The notes below the pieces were generated by a model, which was given only the letters and a program-made list of their open reading frames with translations, searched no databases and was not told where the DNA came from. Positions 44,136 through 54,059 of a stretch of DNA of 64,000 nucleotides are shown here, one piece after another. Within the stretch, counting starts at the first letter, position 1, and each line of letters begins with the position of its first letter. This DNA comes from Reichenbachiella ulvae (GTDB lineage: Bacteria; Bacteroidota; Bacteroidia; Cytophagales; Cyclobacteriaceae). The position numbers were made by a program, and so were the translations under genes. The DNA is taken from assembly GCF_025833875.1 (NCBI RefSeq), contig NZ_JAOYOD010000001.1, positions 5,429,501 through 5,493,500 of the forward strand, read 5' to 3'.

Positions 44136-44948
44136 ATGGCTAGTGATCTTTTAAAAGGAAAAAGAGGAATCATTTTTGGTGCATTGAATGAAGATTCCAT
44201 AGCATGGAAAGTAGCCCAGAAGGCTAAAGAGCAAGGAGCTTCATTTACGTTGACAAACGCACCGATAGCACTCAGAATGGGAGCCATCAATCAATTAGCA
44301 GAAGAATGTGGGTCTGAAGTTATTCCTGCTGACGCTACTTCAGTAGAGGATTTAGAAGCTTTGTTTTCGAAATCTACAGAGGTTTTAGGAGGTAAGCTTG
44401 ATTTTGTGCTGCACTCTATCGGAATGAGCCCTAACGTGAGAAAAGGAAAGGACTATGGAGACTTGAATTATGACTGGATGCTCAAGACCATGGATATTTC
44501 TGCTATCTCTTTTCACAAAGTAATGGCCGTGGCTGAAAAGCAAGATGCAATGAATGAGTGGGGTTCTATTTTGGCCTTGACTTATATCGCAGCACAAAGA
44601 ACTTTCCCTGATTACTCAGATATGGCTCAAGCTAAAGCTATGTTAGAGTCTATCGCAAGAAGTTATGGTGAGCGTTTTGCCCGATTGAAAAATGTAAGAG
44701 TGAATACAATCTCTCAGTCTCCTACCATGACCACTGCGGGTTCTGGTGTGGGTGGATTTGACGTATTCATGGACTATGCAGATAAAATGTCTCCATTAGG
44801 AAATGCCTCAGCTGAGGCTTGCGCAGAATACTGTCTGACTTTGTTCTCAGATTTTACAAAAATGGTGACTATGCAAAACTTGATGCACGATGGTGGATTC
44901 TCTTATTCGGGAATCACAGATCGTCTGGTTGAGCAGTTGAAAAAATAA
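44136..44948 (+). CDS. fabI: enoyl-ACP reductase (NADH)
   Basis: This 270-residue enzyme performs the last step of each fatty-acid elongation cycle, reducing enoyl-ACP. It belongs to the FabI type of the SDR superfamily: Y150, Y160 and K167 fit the Y-x9-Y-x6-K pattern (YIAAQRTFPDYSDMAQAKAM), and the opening GIIFGALNEDSIAWKVAQK is the family's altered glycine motif. It has its own promoter box upstream. Confidence 0.96.
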   Translation: MASDLLKGKRGIIFGALNEDSIAWKVAQKAKEQGASFTLTNAPIALRMGAINQLAEECGSEVIPADATSVEDLEALFSKSTEVLGGKLDFVLHSIGMSPNVRKGKDYGDLNYDWMLKTMDISAISFHKVMAVAEKQDAMNEWGSILALTYIAAQRTFPDYSDMAQAKAMLESIARSYGERFARLKNVRVNTISQSPTMTTAGSGVGGFDVFMDYADKMSPLGNASAEACAEYCLTLFSDFTKMVTMQNLMHDGGFSYSGITDRLVEQLKK

Positions 44949-44961
44949 TAGAATAGTCTGG

Positions 44962-45004
44962 AGTCGGTAGACCAGAGTTCTCATAGGACTCTGGTCTACC
45001 GACT
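44962..45004. repeat. perfect 17-bp inverted repeat between fabI and ispE
   Basis: AGTCGGTAGACCAGAGT at 44962-44978 is exactly reverse-complemented at 44988-45004, with a nine-base loop. The stem is long and perfect but no T tract follows on the plus strand, so it does not look like a standard terminator. It lies in the 75-base gap between fabI and ispE, 19 bases before the ispE start, where it could modulate transcription or mRNA stability. Confidence 0.85.
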
Positions 45005-45023
45005 GTTGACTCTTGATCCAACA

Positions 45024-45824
45024 ATGATTGCCTTTCCCAATGCCAAAATCAATTTAGGCCTCAATATCCTCTCTCGTAGGCCGGATGGTTATCATAACCT
45101 TAGTTCTTGTTTTATTCCGATCGACTGGTGTGATGTACTAGAAATTGTTGAATCCGATCAATTTCAATTTCAGTCAACAGGTATACCCATCCCAGGGGAT
45201 GAGAATACTAACCTTGTCATCAAGGCCTATCATTTATTGAAAGGTAACTATGATTTGCCTCCAGTCAGTATTCATCTGCATAAAGTAATTCCAATGGGAG
45301 CTGGATTGGGTGGCGGTTCTTCGGATGCTGCTTTTACCTTGAAGATCTTGAATGACTTATTTGATCTGAAACTACCTGTCACCGAGTTGGAGAAGTACGC
45401 AACTCAGTTGGGGGCAGATTGTCCTTTTTTTATTGAGAATAAAGCCAAACTGGTTGGAGGTATAGGGGAGGTTTTCGAGTCTGTTAACCTCTCTTTAGAA
45501 GGGTATCAGTTGCAAGTGGTTTTTCCTGGGATTCATGTTAACACGGGTCAGGCTTTTCAGTCCATAACACCAGAGGACCCGACTCATTGGCCAAAAGATG
45601 TAGTTATAAAGCCGGTGGATAGCTGGAAAGATAAGCTGGTCAATGATTTTGAAAAACCAGTTTTTGCAGCACATCCGGAATTGGAGGAAATCAAAGAGAA
45701 AATGTATGGTGAAGGTGCTATTTATGCTGCTATGTCAGGTAGTGGTAGTTCGATATTTTCGATTTGGGAGCATGATGCTGAACCTGTTTCCTTTCCATAT
45801 CCGTCCTTTACACACCAGTTTTAG
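45024..45824 (+). CDS. ispE: 4-diphosphocytidyl-2-C-methyl-D-erythritol kinase
   Basis: This 266-residue GHMP-family kinase acts in the MEP isoprenoid pathway. FPNAKINLGLNILSRRPDGY, the ATP-binding GAGLGGGSSDAAF and the late AMSGSGSSIF are visible. The start is placed at ATG 45024; an upstream TTG would add six residues with no family counterpart. It is slightly shorter at the C-terminus than the E. coli enzyme. It sits alone between fabI and an M48 protease. Confidence 0.94.
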   Translation: MIAFPNAKINLGLNILSRRPDGYHNLSSCFIPIDWCDVLEIVESDQFQFQSTGIPIPGDENTNLVIKAYHLLKGNYDLPPVSIHLHKVIPMGAGLGGGSSDAAFTLKILNDLFDLKLPVTELEKYATQLGADCPFFIENKAKLVGGIGEVFESVNLSLEGYQLQVVFPGIHVNTGQAFQSITPEDPTHWPKDVVIKPVDSWKDKLVNDFEKPVFAAHPELEEIKEKMYGEGAIYAAMSGSGSSIFSIWEHDAEPVSFPYPSFTHQF

Positions 45825-45912
45825 TAGTTCCTTTTCTTTTTTTGAGGCCGTTCGATGGATAGCTATTAATGACTTGTTATCTTTCGAGAAAAAATAACCA
45901 AATCAACTTATA

Positions 45913-47322
45913 ATGATCCGATTTATTTTAACAGGAGTTTTTCTTTTTAGCTGTGTTGCAGTTTTTGGTCAAGGTTCCACATTGAGCGATAAAATGGGGG
46001 CTGCCACCTTTGCGGAAGTGCAGAGATCCATGGGGATTTATGAAGACGAGGAATTGTTGGACTATGTCATGGATATAGGTAGGCGATTGGAAGAGGTAAT
46101 GCCCGAGCACGACGAACAATTCAAGTATTTTTTAGTAGATACTGAGGACCCAAATGCCTTTGCTACGGCAGGAGGATACGTGTATGTCACACGCGGATTA
46201 TTGGCCTTGTTGGACACGGAGGATGAGTTAGCTGGCGTACTTGGACATGAATTTAGTCATATCTTACTTAAGCATAGTGAGAAGAAAATTGGTCGAACAA
46301 TTTTTCCTAAAGTACTGGAGATCCCAGGTAATCTGGTGGGGTCTATGTTCAGTGAGCTTTTAGGCGCTTTGATGAATAACCCCATAGAAGTGACGGCCAA
46401 GACAGTCAATTCTGCATTTGACAGAAGTCAGGAGAACCATGCCGATAAGAGTGGAGTAGAATTGGCAGCTGCGGCTGGCTTTGATCCAAAGGCATTGAGT
46501 TCAGCACTGGTCAAGCTCGAGTTTTTTGTGCAAACCCTGACAGAAGAAGAAAGTAGTTTTCATCTTTTTGACGACCATCCATTGACCAAGAAGAGGGTAG
46601 ATAACCTAAAGGAATTAACAGCAGACATGAGTATGTCAGATAGATATGTGCAAAAATCAATTTTGCCCGCTATCGATGGATTGATTTTGGGACAAAACCC
46701 TAAGAATGGTGTTGTCCTGGAGGATAATTTGTTTTTGCATTCCGATTTGAACATATCTTTTCAATTGCCAGAAGGCTGGGGGTCGAAGAATACTCCTGAG
46801 TCTCTGACTGCTACTGATAGGAAGTCTGGATCAGGTTTGGGACTGGGGCTGGACGAAGAGAATGAGTCTGCTAAAGCGGCCTACAAGGCCTATGCAAAGA
46901 GTCTAAAGGGACAAAAAGGACTCATGTTGACAGTGGATAAGAAAAAGGAAATCGGGGGCTTTAATGCTGTGGAATTGTTGGTAGAGGATGGAAAATCAAA
47001 TACGACCGTTGTGACATGGATCGAGTTTGATGGTGTCAATGGTTTGATACAGTTGGTAGGTAGTACATCTAGTGAAGAGCAGTTGAATAAAATTCAGCAG
47101 TCAATCTCTTCATTTAGATTAATTAATGAAGAAGAAAGAGCCAGAGTATTTACAAAACTGTTGAGAGCTGAAGAAACTGAGGCTTCTACTTTATCAGAGT
47201 ATGCGAAAGAGAAAGGCTTTGACGGAAATATAAAAATATTGGAAATTCTTAATGGTCAGAGCGCTGATGATCAATTGGTAGACCAGGAAGTGAAGTTTAT
47301 GGAGAAAGAACCTTACAACTAA
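45913..47322 (+). CDS. secreted M48-family zinc metalloprotease
   Basis: This 469-residue exported protein has a signal peptide (about 1-20) and an M48 peptidase domain with zinc motif H112-E113-F-S-H116 and a third ligand expected in the ENHADKSG segment. It lacks membrane helices, which fits the periplasmic BepA/LoiP-type enzymes that help maintain outer-membrane proteins. The C-terminal part (about residues 260-420) is an added domain of unknown role. A palindromic terminator follows. Confidence 0.92.
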   Translation: MIRFILTGVFLFSCVAVFGQGSTLSDKMGAATFAEVQRSMGIYEDEELLDYVMDIGRRLEEVMPEHDEQFKYFLVDTEDPNAFATAGGYVYVTRGLLALLDTEDELAGVLGHEFSHILLKHSEKKIGRTIFPKVLEIPGNLVGSMFSELLGALMNNPIEVTAKTVNSAFDRSQENHADKSGVELAAAAGFDPKALSSALVKLEFFVQTLTEEESSFHLFDDHPLTKKRVDNLKELTADMSMSDRYVQKSILPAIDGLILGQNPKNGVVLEDNLFLHSDLNISFQLPEGWGSKNTPESLTATDRKSGSGLGLGLDEENESAKAAYKAYAKSLKGQKGLMLTVDKKKEIGGFNAVELLVEDGKSNTTVVTWIEFDGVNGLIQLVGSTSSEEQLNKIQQSISSFRLINEEERARVFTKLLRAEETEASTLSEYAKEKGFDGNIKILEILNGQSADDQLVDQEVKFMEKEPYN

Positions 47323-47339
47323 ATATAGCTCAAAACATG

Positions 47340-47380
47340 AATAAGAAAGGGAAGTCCTAGGACTTCCCTTTCTTATTTTT
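47340..47380. terminator. bidirectional terminator between convergent genes
   Basis: AATAAGAAAGGGAAGTCC and GGACTTCCCTTTCTTATT form an 18-bp stem centred on TA, followed by five T residues on the plus strand and preceded by A residues for the other strand. It lies between the protease and the TPR gene and overlaps the stop codon of the latter. Confidence 0.88.
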
Positions 47381-48893
47381 TATCCTTTATGAGTAGTAGG
47401 GCAGCTTTTGCCTTGTAGTCCAGACCGTCTTTGTATTTGTACTTGTTATAAGAAAAGACCTTGTTGAAGTAGTATGCTGCCTTTTCATAGTCTCCTCGAG
47501 ATTCGTAGATATAGCCCGTGTATAAACATGCCGACGGAGCAAAATACCAGTTTTCATCCCCTGATTTTTTGATAGCGTTTAGGTAGTGGAAGATGGCTTC
47601 TTCTTTTTCTCCTTCCTTGTCGTAGAGTCTTCCATATCTATAAAAGTATTCAACCTCCTCTTTTTCGCTTTTTATACTTTGCTGTTTGATGCCTTTGAGT
47701 GTGCGATGCGCAATATCAAAGTATCCACCATCGGTAGCCAATCTGGCTTTATAGAGCTCTGGGTTCGGGTATTTGTCTCTGGATAGATAGTCTGCCGCAT
47801 TTTTGTCTGCTGCTACGAATTCCTGTCCCGATTTTTGGGCCTTTTCCCAGTGCAACTCTGCTATTTTTTTCTGTCCTTCTAACCAGTAGCAAAGGAAGAT
47901 TTTGAACCAGGTATCCTTGATGTAATTTTTGCCCTTGTGCATATTCAGGAATCTGGAGTAATACAGTCTGGCCATGTCGTACTCTTGTTTCTGCAGATAG
48001 ATTTCTCCAAGATGATATAAAATATAAGAGATTGAATAATACTCACCCCCTACGTAGGTTAGTCTCGTCAAAGAGCTAAGGGCATCTTCACTGTGTGAAT
48101 ATTTGATCAGGGCGAGATTGTAGAAGTAATTTACGGCAAGATTGTCCTTGTTGTGTTGCAGGATGTCTTGAAGCAAATCCATGGTGACCTCTTCTTTGTT
48201 GACGATGTTAATGGCGATCAGACATTTGATCAAACTGGTCTCGAGCCAGTAGGGGTTTTTGAAATCGATCTCGCTTAATTCTTGCCAGCCCTCTATGACA
48301 TTGGCTCTAAGTCCAAAATACCTTAATACCCAATAGTAACTTTCGGGCACCACGGCGAAAAGCACATGAAGTGTACCAAGAGATTTGTAATTGTGTTTAA
48401 AGTCCGGATGCTCTTCAATATTGTCTTTGATTTCGCTGTAGGCATTTTTTAGTGCCCAGCCTGCTCTCATTTCTTCCTGAAATAGTGTTTTGACTATGGC
48501 CCAGTGTATCTTTATCTCAGCAGAATAGAATTTTTTGTAGGGATCATCATCATCTAATTCTTCAACTCCTTCCAGATGATTATCTTCACTGTCTTCATAT
48601 TTTTTAAAGAGTGACTCGTCTTCAGAAATTAAGATTTCCATAGCGTCTGCAAGGCTCATGGTGTAGTGGTAGTGACCAAGTTCCTCTTGACTTGGAATGA
48701 TTGCCTTGAGCTGATCTCTGCCTGCCTCGAACTTGAGTTTGAGGATGTTTTGGTAGGCTTGGTAAATGCGCGGATAGGAGTCGATTGACTTTTGTCCAAA
48801 GGTAGGAAAATGGCTAAGGAGCAAAAGAATAAACAAAAAAAGGTGAGCATAACTCACCTTTAAATTCTTAATATGTCGACCCAAAAGGTTCAA
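47373..48893 (-). CDS. secreted TPR protein of unknown function
   Basis: This 506-residue protein has a signal peptide (about residues 10-33, HLFLFILLLLSHFPTFGQ) and many tetratricopeptide-like helices, for example EYDMARLYYSRFLNMHKGK and GDYEKAAYYFNKVFSYNKY. Two repeat-rich regions lie on either side of a less regular centre. I cannot name a specific function. It lies two bases after the coiled-coil zinc ribbon gene and is probably in its operon. Confidence 0.82.
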   Translation of the reverse strand: MNLLGRHIKNLKVSYAHLFLFILLLLSHFPTFGQKSIDSYPRIYQAYQNILKLKFEAGRDQLKAIIPSQEELGHYHYTMSLADAMEILISEDESLFKKYEDSEDNHLEGVEELDDDDPYKKFYSAEIKIHWAIVKTLFQEEMRAGWALKNAYSEIKDNIEEHPDFKHNYKSLGTLHVLFAVVPESYYWVLRYFGLRANVIEGWQELSEIDFKNPYWLETSLIKCLIAINIVNKEEVTMDLLQDILQHNKDNLAVNYFYNLALIKYSHSEDALSSLTRLTYVGGEYYSISYILYHLGEIYLQKQEYDMARLYYSRFLNMHKGKNYIKDTWFKIFLCYWLEGQKKIAELHWEKAQKSGQEFVAADKNAADYLSRDKYPNPELYKARLATDGGYFDIAHRTLKGIKQQSIKSEKEEVEYFYRYGRLYDKEGEKEEAIFHYLNAIKKSGDENWYFAPSACLYTGYIYESRGDYEKAAYYFNKVFSYNKYKYKDGLDYKAKAALLLIKDKK

Positions 48894-48894
48894 A

Positions 48895-49668
48895 TTATGC
48901 CTTCTTTTTAGTTCTTCTGGCCTTAGTAGGTTTCTTCTCTTCGATTACTTCTTCTACATCTGCCAATACTCGACCACAGTGCTCACATACGATCAGTTTT
49001 TTCTTCTCTCTGATCTCAGCTTGCTTTTGGGGAGGTACCACGTTGAAACATCCGCCACAAGCTCCTCTTTTAACAGGAACTACGGCCAATCCATTTCTTA
49101 CGTTTCCTCTGATTTTGTTGTAAGAATTGAGAAGTCTCTCTTCAATTTTTGTTGAAGCCTTCTCTCTATCTTTCATCAATTTGCTTTCTTCCTCCTCGCT
49201 CTCTGCGGTGATGTTGTCTAGCTCGCCCTTCTTATTGTCAAGATCTTTTTGTCTTTCCTCTAAAGCGTTTTTTGTATCGAGGATTTCCTCGTTTTTCGCT
49301 TCGATTTTGGCGTGAGCTTCTTTGATTCTTTTCTCCAGGATCTGAATCTCGAGTTGTTGCAATTCCACCTCTTTGGTGATAGCATCATACTCTCGATTGT
49401 TTCTCACGTTCATTTGCTGCTCCTCGTATTTCTGGATCAGCTTTTCTGCATCTTTGATGGCAGTTTTGTTGTTCGTGATGGACAATTCTAAATCTTCAAT
49501 AGCACTGTTGTGATTGGCTACTCTGGTTTCGTAACCAGCAACCTCATCCTCAAGGTCCATTACCTCTTCAGGTAGTGCACCGCGAACCTTTTTAATTTCG
49601 TCAAGTTCAGAATCTATTGATTGTAATTTAGTGAGAGCTTCAAGCTTTTGCGCTACAGTACTTTCCAT
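48895..49668 (-). CDS. coiled-coil protein with C4 zinc ribbon
   Basis: This 257-residue cytosolic protein is mostly a long coiled coil (residues 10-180) and ends with a zinc ribbon, CGGCFNVVP with CEHCGRVL. The zf-RING_7/C4-type family has unknown function and is common next to NIF3 genes in bacteria, as here, where the NIF3 gene ends seven bases upstream. The C-terminal tail is rich in lysine and threonine. Confidence 0.9.
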   Translation of the reverse strand: MESTVAQKLEALTKLQSIDSELDEIKKVRGALPEEVMDLEDEVAGYETRVANHNSAIEDLELSITNNKTAIKDAEKLIQKYEEQQMNVRNNREYDAITKEVELQQLEIQILEKRIKEAHAKIEAKNEEILDTKNALEERQKDLDNKKGELDNITAESEEEESKLMKDREKASTKIEERLLNSYNKIRGNVRNGLAVVPVKRGACGGCFNVVPPQKQAEIREKKKLIVCEHCGRVLADVEEVIEEKKPTKARRTKKKA

Positions 49669-49675
49669 GAATTTT

Positions 49676-50770
49676 CTAAAAGTATTTTACCGGATTTGTA
49701 TTCTCCTTGGAGAAATTGAGTGCAATATTAGCGATTTTTTCTTTCAAATAATCATATATCAATTCTTTTGTAAACACTTCACTTTCATAGTGTCCGATAT
49801 CAGCAATAATGATGGAATCTTCGGCATCAAAGAACTCGTGATACTTGAAATCCCCAGTGATAAATATGTCAGCCCCAGAGGATTTGGCTGTCCCCAATAA
49901 AAAGCTGCCAGCTCCACCACATAGGGCTACTTTTTCGATCGTGTCGGTATGAATAAAGGTATGTTTGATTACTGAGAGATTGAATCGATCCTTGAGTAAT
50001 TGAAGGAATTCTTTGGTCGGGATAGGTGTAGGCAGTTTTCCAACCATTCCCGCGCCCACTTCTTGATTGAGGTTGTTTAGGTTGCTGAGGTAATATGCCA
50101 CTTCTTCGTATGGGTGTGCTTTTTTAAGCGCACGCAACACTTTGTTTTGTAGATAGGAGGGGATGATTACCTCTACTCGGTTTTCATTTTCCTGATGAAC
50201 CTCACCTTTGTTGCCTACATGTGGGTTAGCTGATTCATTGGCTCTGAATCTTCCAGTTCCTTCTACCGAGAAGCTGCAGTGGTCGTAGTTGCCGATTTCT
50301 CCAGCCCCTGCCTGATGCATGGCTTTTAGTACTTCATCAGTATGTGCTTTGGGTATGAATGTGGTCAGTTTGGTCAAAATTTCGCCTTTGGGTGCCAAAA
50401 TTTGACATTGCTCCAGGCCTATTTTTTTGGCAATTTTATAATTGACTCCTGTCTGGACATTGTCCAAGTTGGTATGGATGCTGAAAATCGCAATGTCATT
50501 TTTGATGGCCTGAATGACAGTACGTTCCACATAGTTTTTTCCTGTCAGGCTTTTTAATCCTTTGAAAACAATGGGGTGATGGGCTACTATCATGTTGCAA
50601 CCTTGTTCTATGGCTTCTCTGACCACTGCTTCTGTACAATCTAGTGAGATGAGGACGCCTTTTAGTTCCTGATTGGGATCACCCGTGATCAATCTCGAAT
50701 TGTCATAAGATTCCTGATAGGCTGGAGGTGCCCATTGATTTAGTATTCCTATTACTTCGCTGATTTTCAT
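49676..50770 (-). CDS. NIF3-like dinuclear metal protein
   Basis: This 364-residue protein belongs to the NIF3/YbgI family of hexameric proteins with a two-metal site; some act as GTP cyclohydrolase-like enzymes, but a general function is not established. Metal-binding signatures are MIVAHHPIVFKGLKSL and the later DIGHYESEV. An inserted domain (about residues 130-230) splits the two NIF3 halves, as in the long PII-like form. It starts close to the divergent unknown gene. Confidence 0.92.
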   Translation of the reverse strand: MKISEVIGILNQWAPPAYQESYDNSRLITGDPNQELKGVLISLDCTEAVVREAIEQGCNMIVAHHPIVFKGLKSLTGKNYVERTVIQAIKNDIAIFSIHTNLDNVQTGVNYKIAKKIGLEQCQILAPKGEILTKLTTFIPKAHTDEVLKAMHQAGAGEIGNYDHCSFSVEGTGRFRANESANPHVGNKGEVHQENENRVEVIIPSYLQNKVLRALKKAHPYEEVAYYLSNLNNLNQEVGAGMVGKLPTPIPTKEFLQLLKDRFNLSVIKHTFIHTDTIEKVALCGGAGSFLLGTAKSSGADIFITGDFKYHEFFDAEDSIIIADIGHYESEVFTKELIYDYLKEKIANIALNFSKENTNPVKYF

Positions 50771-50815
50771 TTTGCTTCAGTGATTAAGTATCGCTTCAAA
50801 TCTAAAACTTTTCAG

Positions 50816-51583
50816 ATGCATCCACCTAGTTTTGCGGTGATGGAATGGATAGCGAAAATGTTATTGTTGCCTTTTACATGGATTACTTTAATAATGGCTC
50901 GTTGGAGGCGTATCATGTTCAAGACGGGAAGATGGAAATCGGTGGAATTTGAATTGCCAACGATTGCTGTTCTGCATCATTTTCGAACCCAGCAGTTATT
51001 GACTTATTTGCCTTTTCTCAATAATCTCATGGATGGAGGTTCGATTTCATTTATACCACGTCTTTCCCTTCTGAATGCAGGAGAAACATTAGATCCCATA
51101 GACGGTGCAAATTATTCAACCTTGCGGAAGGGAGACTCAAAGGTGATAGGCTATCGTCAGAGTATGGTACTGGCAGTGTCGGAGTGTTTTGCCTTGTATT
51201 CCGATATGAAGAGCATCTTGGTCCCAACCAGAAAGCTGAATTTTGAAATCAGACAACAATCCAATCTTTTGTTGACTTCTTCGGAACGGCTTTTTTGGAA
51301 TGAAACGATGTCTCCAGTGGGAAACAGGCTGGAGCCTTTGAATCAACTCCATTGTATAGATGTATGTTTGATTTTTTATAAGGAGTTAGCGGATTTAATA
51401 GCCATTGATCAAGAGGCGAGAAGCTTTTGTGGAAAGGAAACTTTGGTATGCTTTGTGCGGGAATCGAGCGCAATAAATCAGGAGACAATGGAGGTATATT
51501 ATTCACCAGATGGATCAGAATTTGCAACGGATCGTGATACCTTTGTCCGCTTGTTTATAAATTCGCTTTTTGGAACGAAATAG
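50816..51583 (+). CDS. conserved protein of unknown function
   Basis: This 255-residue protein has a hydrophobic N-terminus (MLLLPFTWITLIMA) and a soluble remainder that I do not recognise. A GTG at 50780 could extend it by twelve residues, but that would leave only nine bases to the divergent NIF3 start; ATG at 50816 is the safer choice. It precedes the porin gene by nine bases, so it may be in the same transcript. Confidence 0.7.
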   Translation: MHPPSFAVMEWIAKMLLLPFTWITLIMARWRRIMFKTGRWKSVEFELPTIAVLHHFRTQQLLTYLPFLNNLMDGGSISFIPRLSLLNAGETLDPIDGANYSTLRKGDSKVIGYRQSMVLAVSECFALYSDMKSILVPTRKLNFEIRQQSNLLLTSSERLFWNETMSPVGNRLEPLNQLHCIDVCLIFYKELADLIAIDQEARSFCGKETLVCFVRESSAINQETMEVYYSPDGSEFATDRDTFVRLFINSLFGTK

Positions 51584-51592
51584 CTCGGAATT

Positions 51593-53425
51593 TTGGTTAG
51601 AAAAATCTCATTACTTTTCATATTTCTGAATGTTACTCTGGCAGCTCTCGCACAGATTGTAGATGATTCTACCAAGTTGGTCTATGGACCTACTTCTACC
51701 CGATACATCACCGTGGGTGATCTCAAGCATAGTGATACCTTATATCATGTGATGGATACTTCTATCCACAATGTAGAGAATTTTGAAGTGCATCGAAGAG
51801 CTAAAATCGACTATCAAGATCTGGGGAATAATGGTACCGCTCTGAAACCTATATATTATGCTATTCCTGAATTGGTAGGAAGAACTACGGGGTTTCATGC
51901 CTATGAACCTTACGTTAAAACTGTTGAAGACTTTAGGTACTATGACAGCAAGTCGCCCTTCATAACTCTGGGAGCCTACTTCGGTGGAAAGGGTAGAAAT
52001 ATGGTTGATTTTAACTTCTCCAGAAATATCAATCCTCAGTGGAATGTGGGTTTCGACATCCTGCACATTTCTTCTCAAAAACAAATAGGCACCTCTTCGG
52101 TTAGGGAAAATCAAGTCAAATTAACTGCGGCCGATATTTATACCTTTTATAGATCCAAAGATCTAAAGTACCATATGATGTTTCATGCTTATTCGCATGA
52201 TCAGACGGTATTAGAAACAGGAGGGGAGGTAGTCTACGAAGATGCGGATGATCTGTATCAGTACGAAGATGCGAATATCTATTTGCGCAATGCCCAAAGT
52301 TTTGACAAACGGAATCGATTTTTCTTATATCATGAGTATTCTTTGAGGCCATTCTTTGAGGTGTACAATAGTGTCACCTACAAGGAAGTGAAAAATGAAT
52401 ACACAGATACGCCATTGACCCAATCGATAGAAGCCCGTTATTATGATCAATATCTGATTCGAATAGACTCTACAGAGGATGCCTCTCTGTACAAAGAGTC
52501 CAATATCGAAGCGGGTATCAAGGGACGTGTAGCTAGTCGTATTTTCTATTCTGCTTATGTAAAGAGGAGGGATGTGAAAATGGAGTATAGGTACATTTCG
52601 CCATTTGAGAATGAGGCAGAAAATTATCTTGGTGGCGACATCAAAATTCACCTAACAGACAAGTATACCCTGTCTGGTCAGGCAGAGGTGATGCAAGATG
52701 GCAATTATTATTTCAAAGGAAATTTCACCAACAATTTCTTGAAGGCTAGCTATATCAGCAGTTTGTATAAACCTGCATTTATGACGGATAGATATTTTGG
52801 TAATCATTACGAATGGAACAATTCTTTTGGTTCTACTATCGCCAATTCCATTCAGGGGTCATTGTTTTATGAGTTGCCATTTCTGTATCTAGAGCCATCT
52901 GTTGATATATCTAGTGTAGATGAGTATGTGTATTTTGGATTGGATAAGAAACCTACTCAGGAAAGTGATCCGATTTTCATTAACAAGTATTCTGTGAAGG
53001 CAAATCTTACACTAGGTAAGCATATTCATCTTGATAATAGATTGGTATGGAACAATTTGTCAGGAGGAGGAGCGGCTGCCATGAGAATGCCTGATTGGAA
53101 CTACTATGGCAAGGTGTACTATAAGAATATCGTGTTCAATGATTTCATGGAGTTTGAAGTTGGATTTGACCTGCGATGGCAGACAGCTTATTATGCCAAA
53201 GCTTATGATCCTATTACTCAGCAATTCCATATTCAGAATGACTTTAAAATGCCTATGTATTTCACCTCGGACTTGTTTTTCGTGATGAAGGCGAATAACC
53301 TGACTTTCTTCTTCAACTGGGTTTACATCAATCAGCAAAGAGACAGTGGTTACTTTGCTTCACCCTATTATCCAGGACAGCGGAGAGCTATTGATTTAGG
53401 GGTGAGATGGATGTTTTTTGATTAA
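51593..53425 (+). CDS. outer-membrane putative porin
   Basis: This 610-residue protein has a signal peptide (residues 1-20) and a beta-barrel pattern of alternating strands such as VGFDILHISSQKQIGTSS and GNYYFKGNFTNNFLKASY, matching the Bacteroidota 'putative porin' family. The last residues end in WMFFD, an aromatic C-terminus typical of beta-barrels. The start codon appears to be TTG, because no ATG or GTG precedes the signal peptide. Substrate unknown. Confidence 0.87.
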   Translation: MVRKISLLFIFLNVTLAALAQIVDDSTKLVYGPTSTRYITVGDLKHSDTLYHVMDTSIHNVENFEVHRRAKIDYQDLGNNGTALKPIYYAIPELVGRTTGFHAYEPYVKTVEDFRYYDSKSPFITLGAYFGGKGRNMVDFNFSRNINPQWNVGFDILHISSQKQIGTSSVRENQVKLTAADIYTFYRSKDLKYHMMFHAYSHDQTVLETGGEVVYEDADDLYQYEDANIYLRNAQSFDKRNRFFLYHEYSLRPFFEVYNSVTYKEVKNEYTDTPLTQSIEARYYDQYLIRIDSTEDASLYKESNIEAGIKGRVASRIFYSAYVKRRDVKMEYRYISPFENEAENYLGGDIKIHLTDKYTLSGQAEVMQDGNYYFKGNFTNNFLKASYISSLYKPAFMTDRYFGNHYEWNNSFGSTIANSIQGSLFYELPFLYLEPSVDISSVDEYVYFGLDKKPTQESDPIFINKYSVKANLTLGKHIHLDNRLVWNNLSGGGAAAMRMPDWNYYGKVYYKNIVFNDFMEFEVGFDLRWQTAYYAKAYDPITQQFHIQNDFKMPMYFTSDLFFVMKANNLTFFFNWVYINQQRDSGYFASPYYPGQRRAIDLGVRWMFFD

Positions 53426-53465
53426 AAATCAAGAGTTTAAAGGATATTAATAAGCAACTAAGGAA

Positions 53466-54059
53466 ATGGAAAAGACGACTTTGGGACTCAATCTGCCTAC
53501 AGATCCAAGATGGGTTAACATTGCTGAGAAGGATATAGCAGAGATATTGATTGATCATGCCTATTGTGAGCAAAAAGCAGCATCTTCGGGTATATCTTTG
53601 ATCGTTACTTATCCAGAGAGAGAGGACCTTGTGGAGATCATGACTGATTTGGTTGCCGAAGAGTGGGGGCATTTCGAAAGAGTGCTGGAGAAAATGAAGA
53701 ATCGAGGCATTTCGCTCGGTCGCAAACGTAATGACGAGTACGTAGCTGCCATTTCTAAAATTCTGAAGAGCGGTGGTAGCAGAGACGAGCAGTTGGTAGA
53801 GAAGCTACTTCTCAATGCCTTGATAGAGGCACGGAGCTGCGAGCGCTTCAAGTTGCTTTGGCAAAATATCGAAGATGAGGACTTGTCCAAATTCTATTAT
53901 GAGCTAATGGTTTCAGAAGCGGGTCATTATCATACCTTCCTCGATCTGGCTAAAAAGTACAAAGGAGAAGAATACACCATGAAGAGGTGGGGTGAATTCT
54001 TAGAAAAAGAAGCCGAGATAATGAAAAACTTAGAAGTGCGCTCGGATAGAATGCACTGA
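53466..54059 (+). CDS. miaE: tRNA-(2-methylthio-N6-(cis-hydroxyl)isopentenyl adenosine) hydroxylase
   Basis: This 197-residue diiron enzyme hydroxylates the isopentenyl group of modified adenosine-37 in tRNA. The ligand pattern E35 (CEQKAAS), E66xxH69 (EEWGHF), E121/E126 and E151xxH154 (SEAGHYH) is visible and matches the MiaE family. It is convergent with the GT2 gene, whose stop codon directly abuts its own. Confidence 0.92.
   Translation: MEKTTLGLNLPTDPRWVNIAEKDIAEILIDHAYCEQKAASSGISLIVTYPEREDLVEIMTDLVAEEWGHFERVLEKMKNRGISLGRKRNDEYVAAISKILKSGGSRDEQLVEKLLLNALIEARSCERFKLLWQNIEDEDLSKFYYELMVSEAGHYHTFLDLAKKYKGEEYTMKRWGEFLEKEAEIMKNLEVRSDRMH

Noticed and set aside
45643..45897. 84-codon frame overlapping the end of ispE
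   Set aside because: It is a shifted reading of ispE with no domain and without independent start context.
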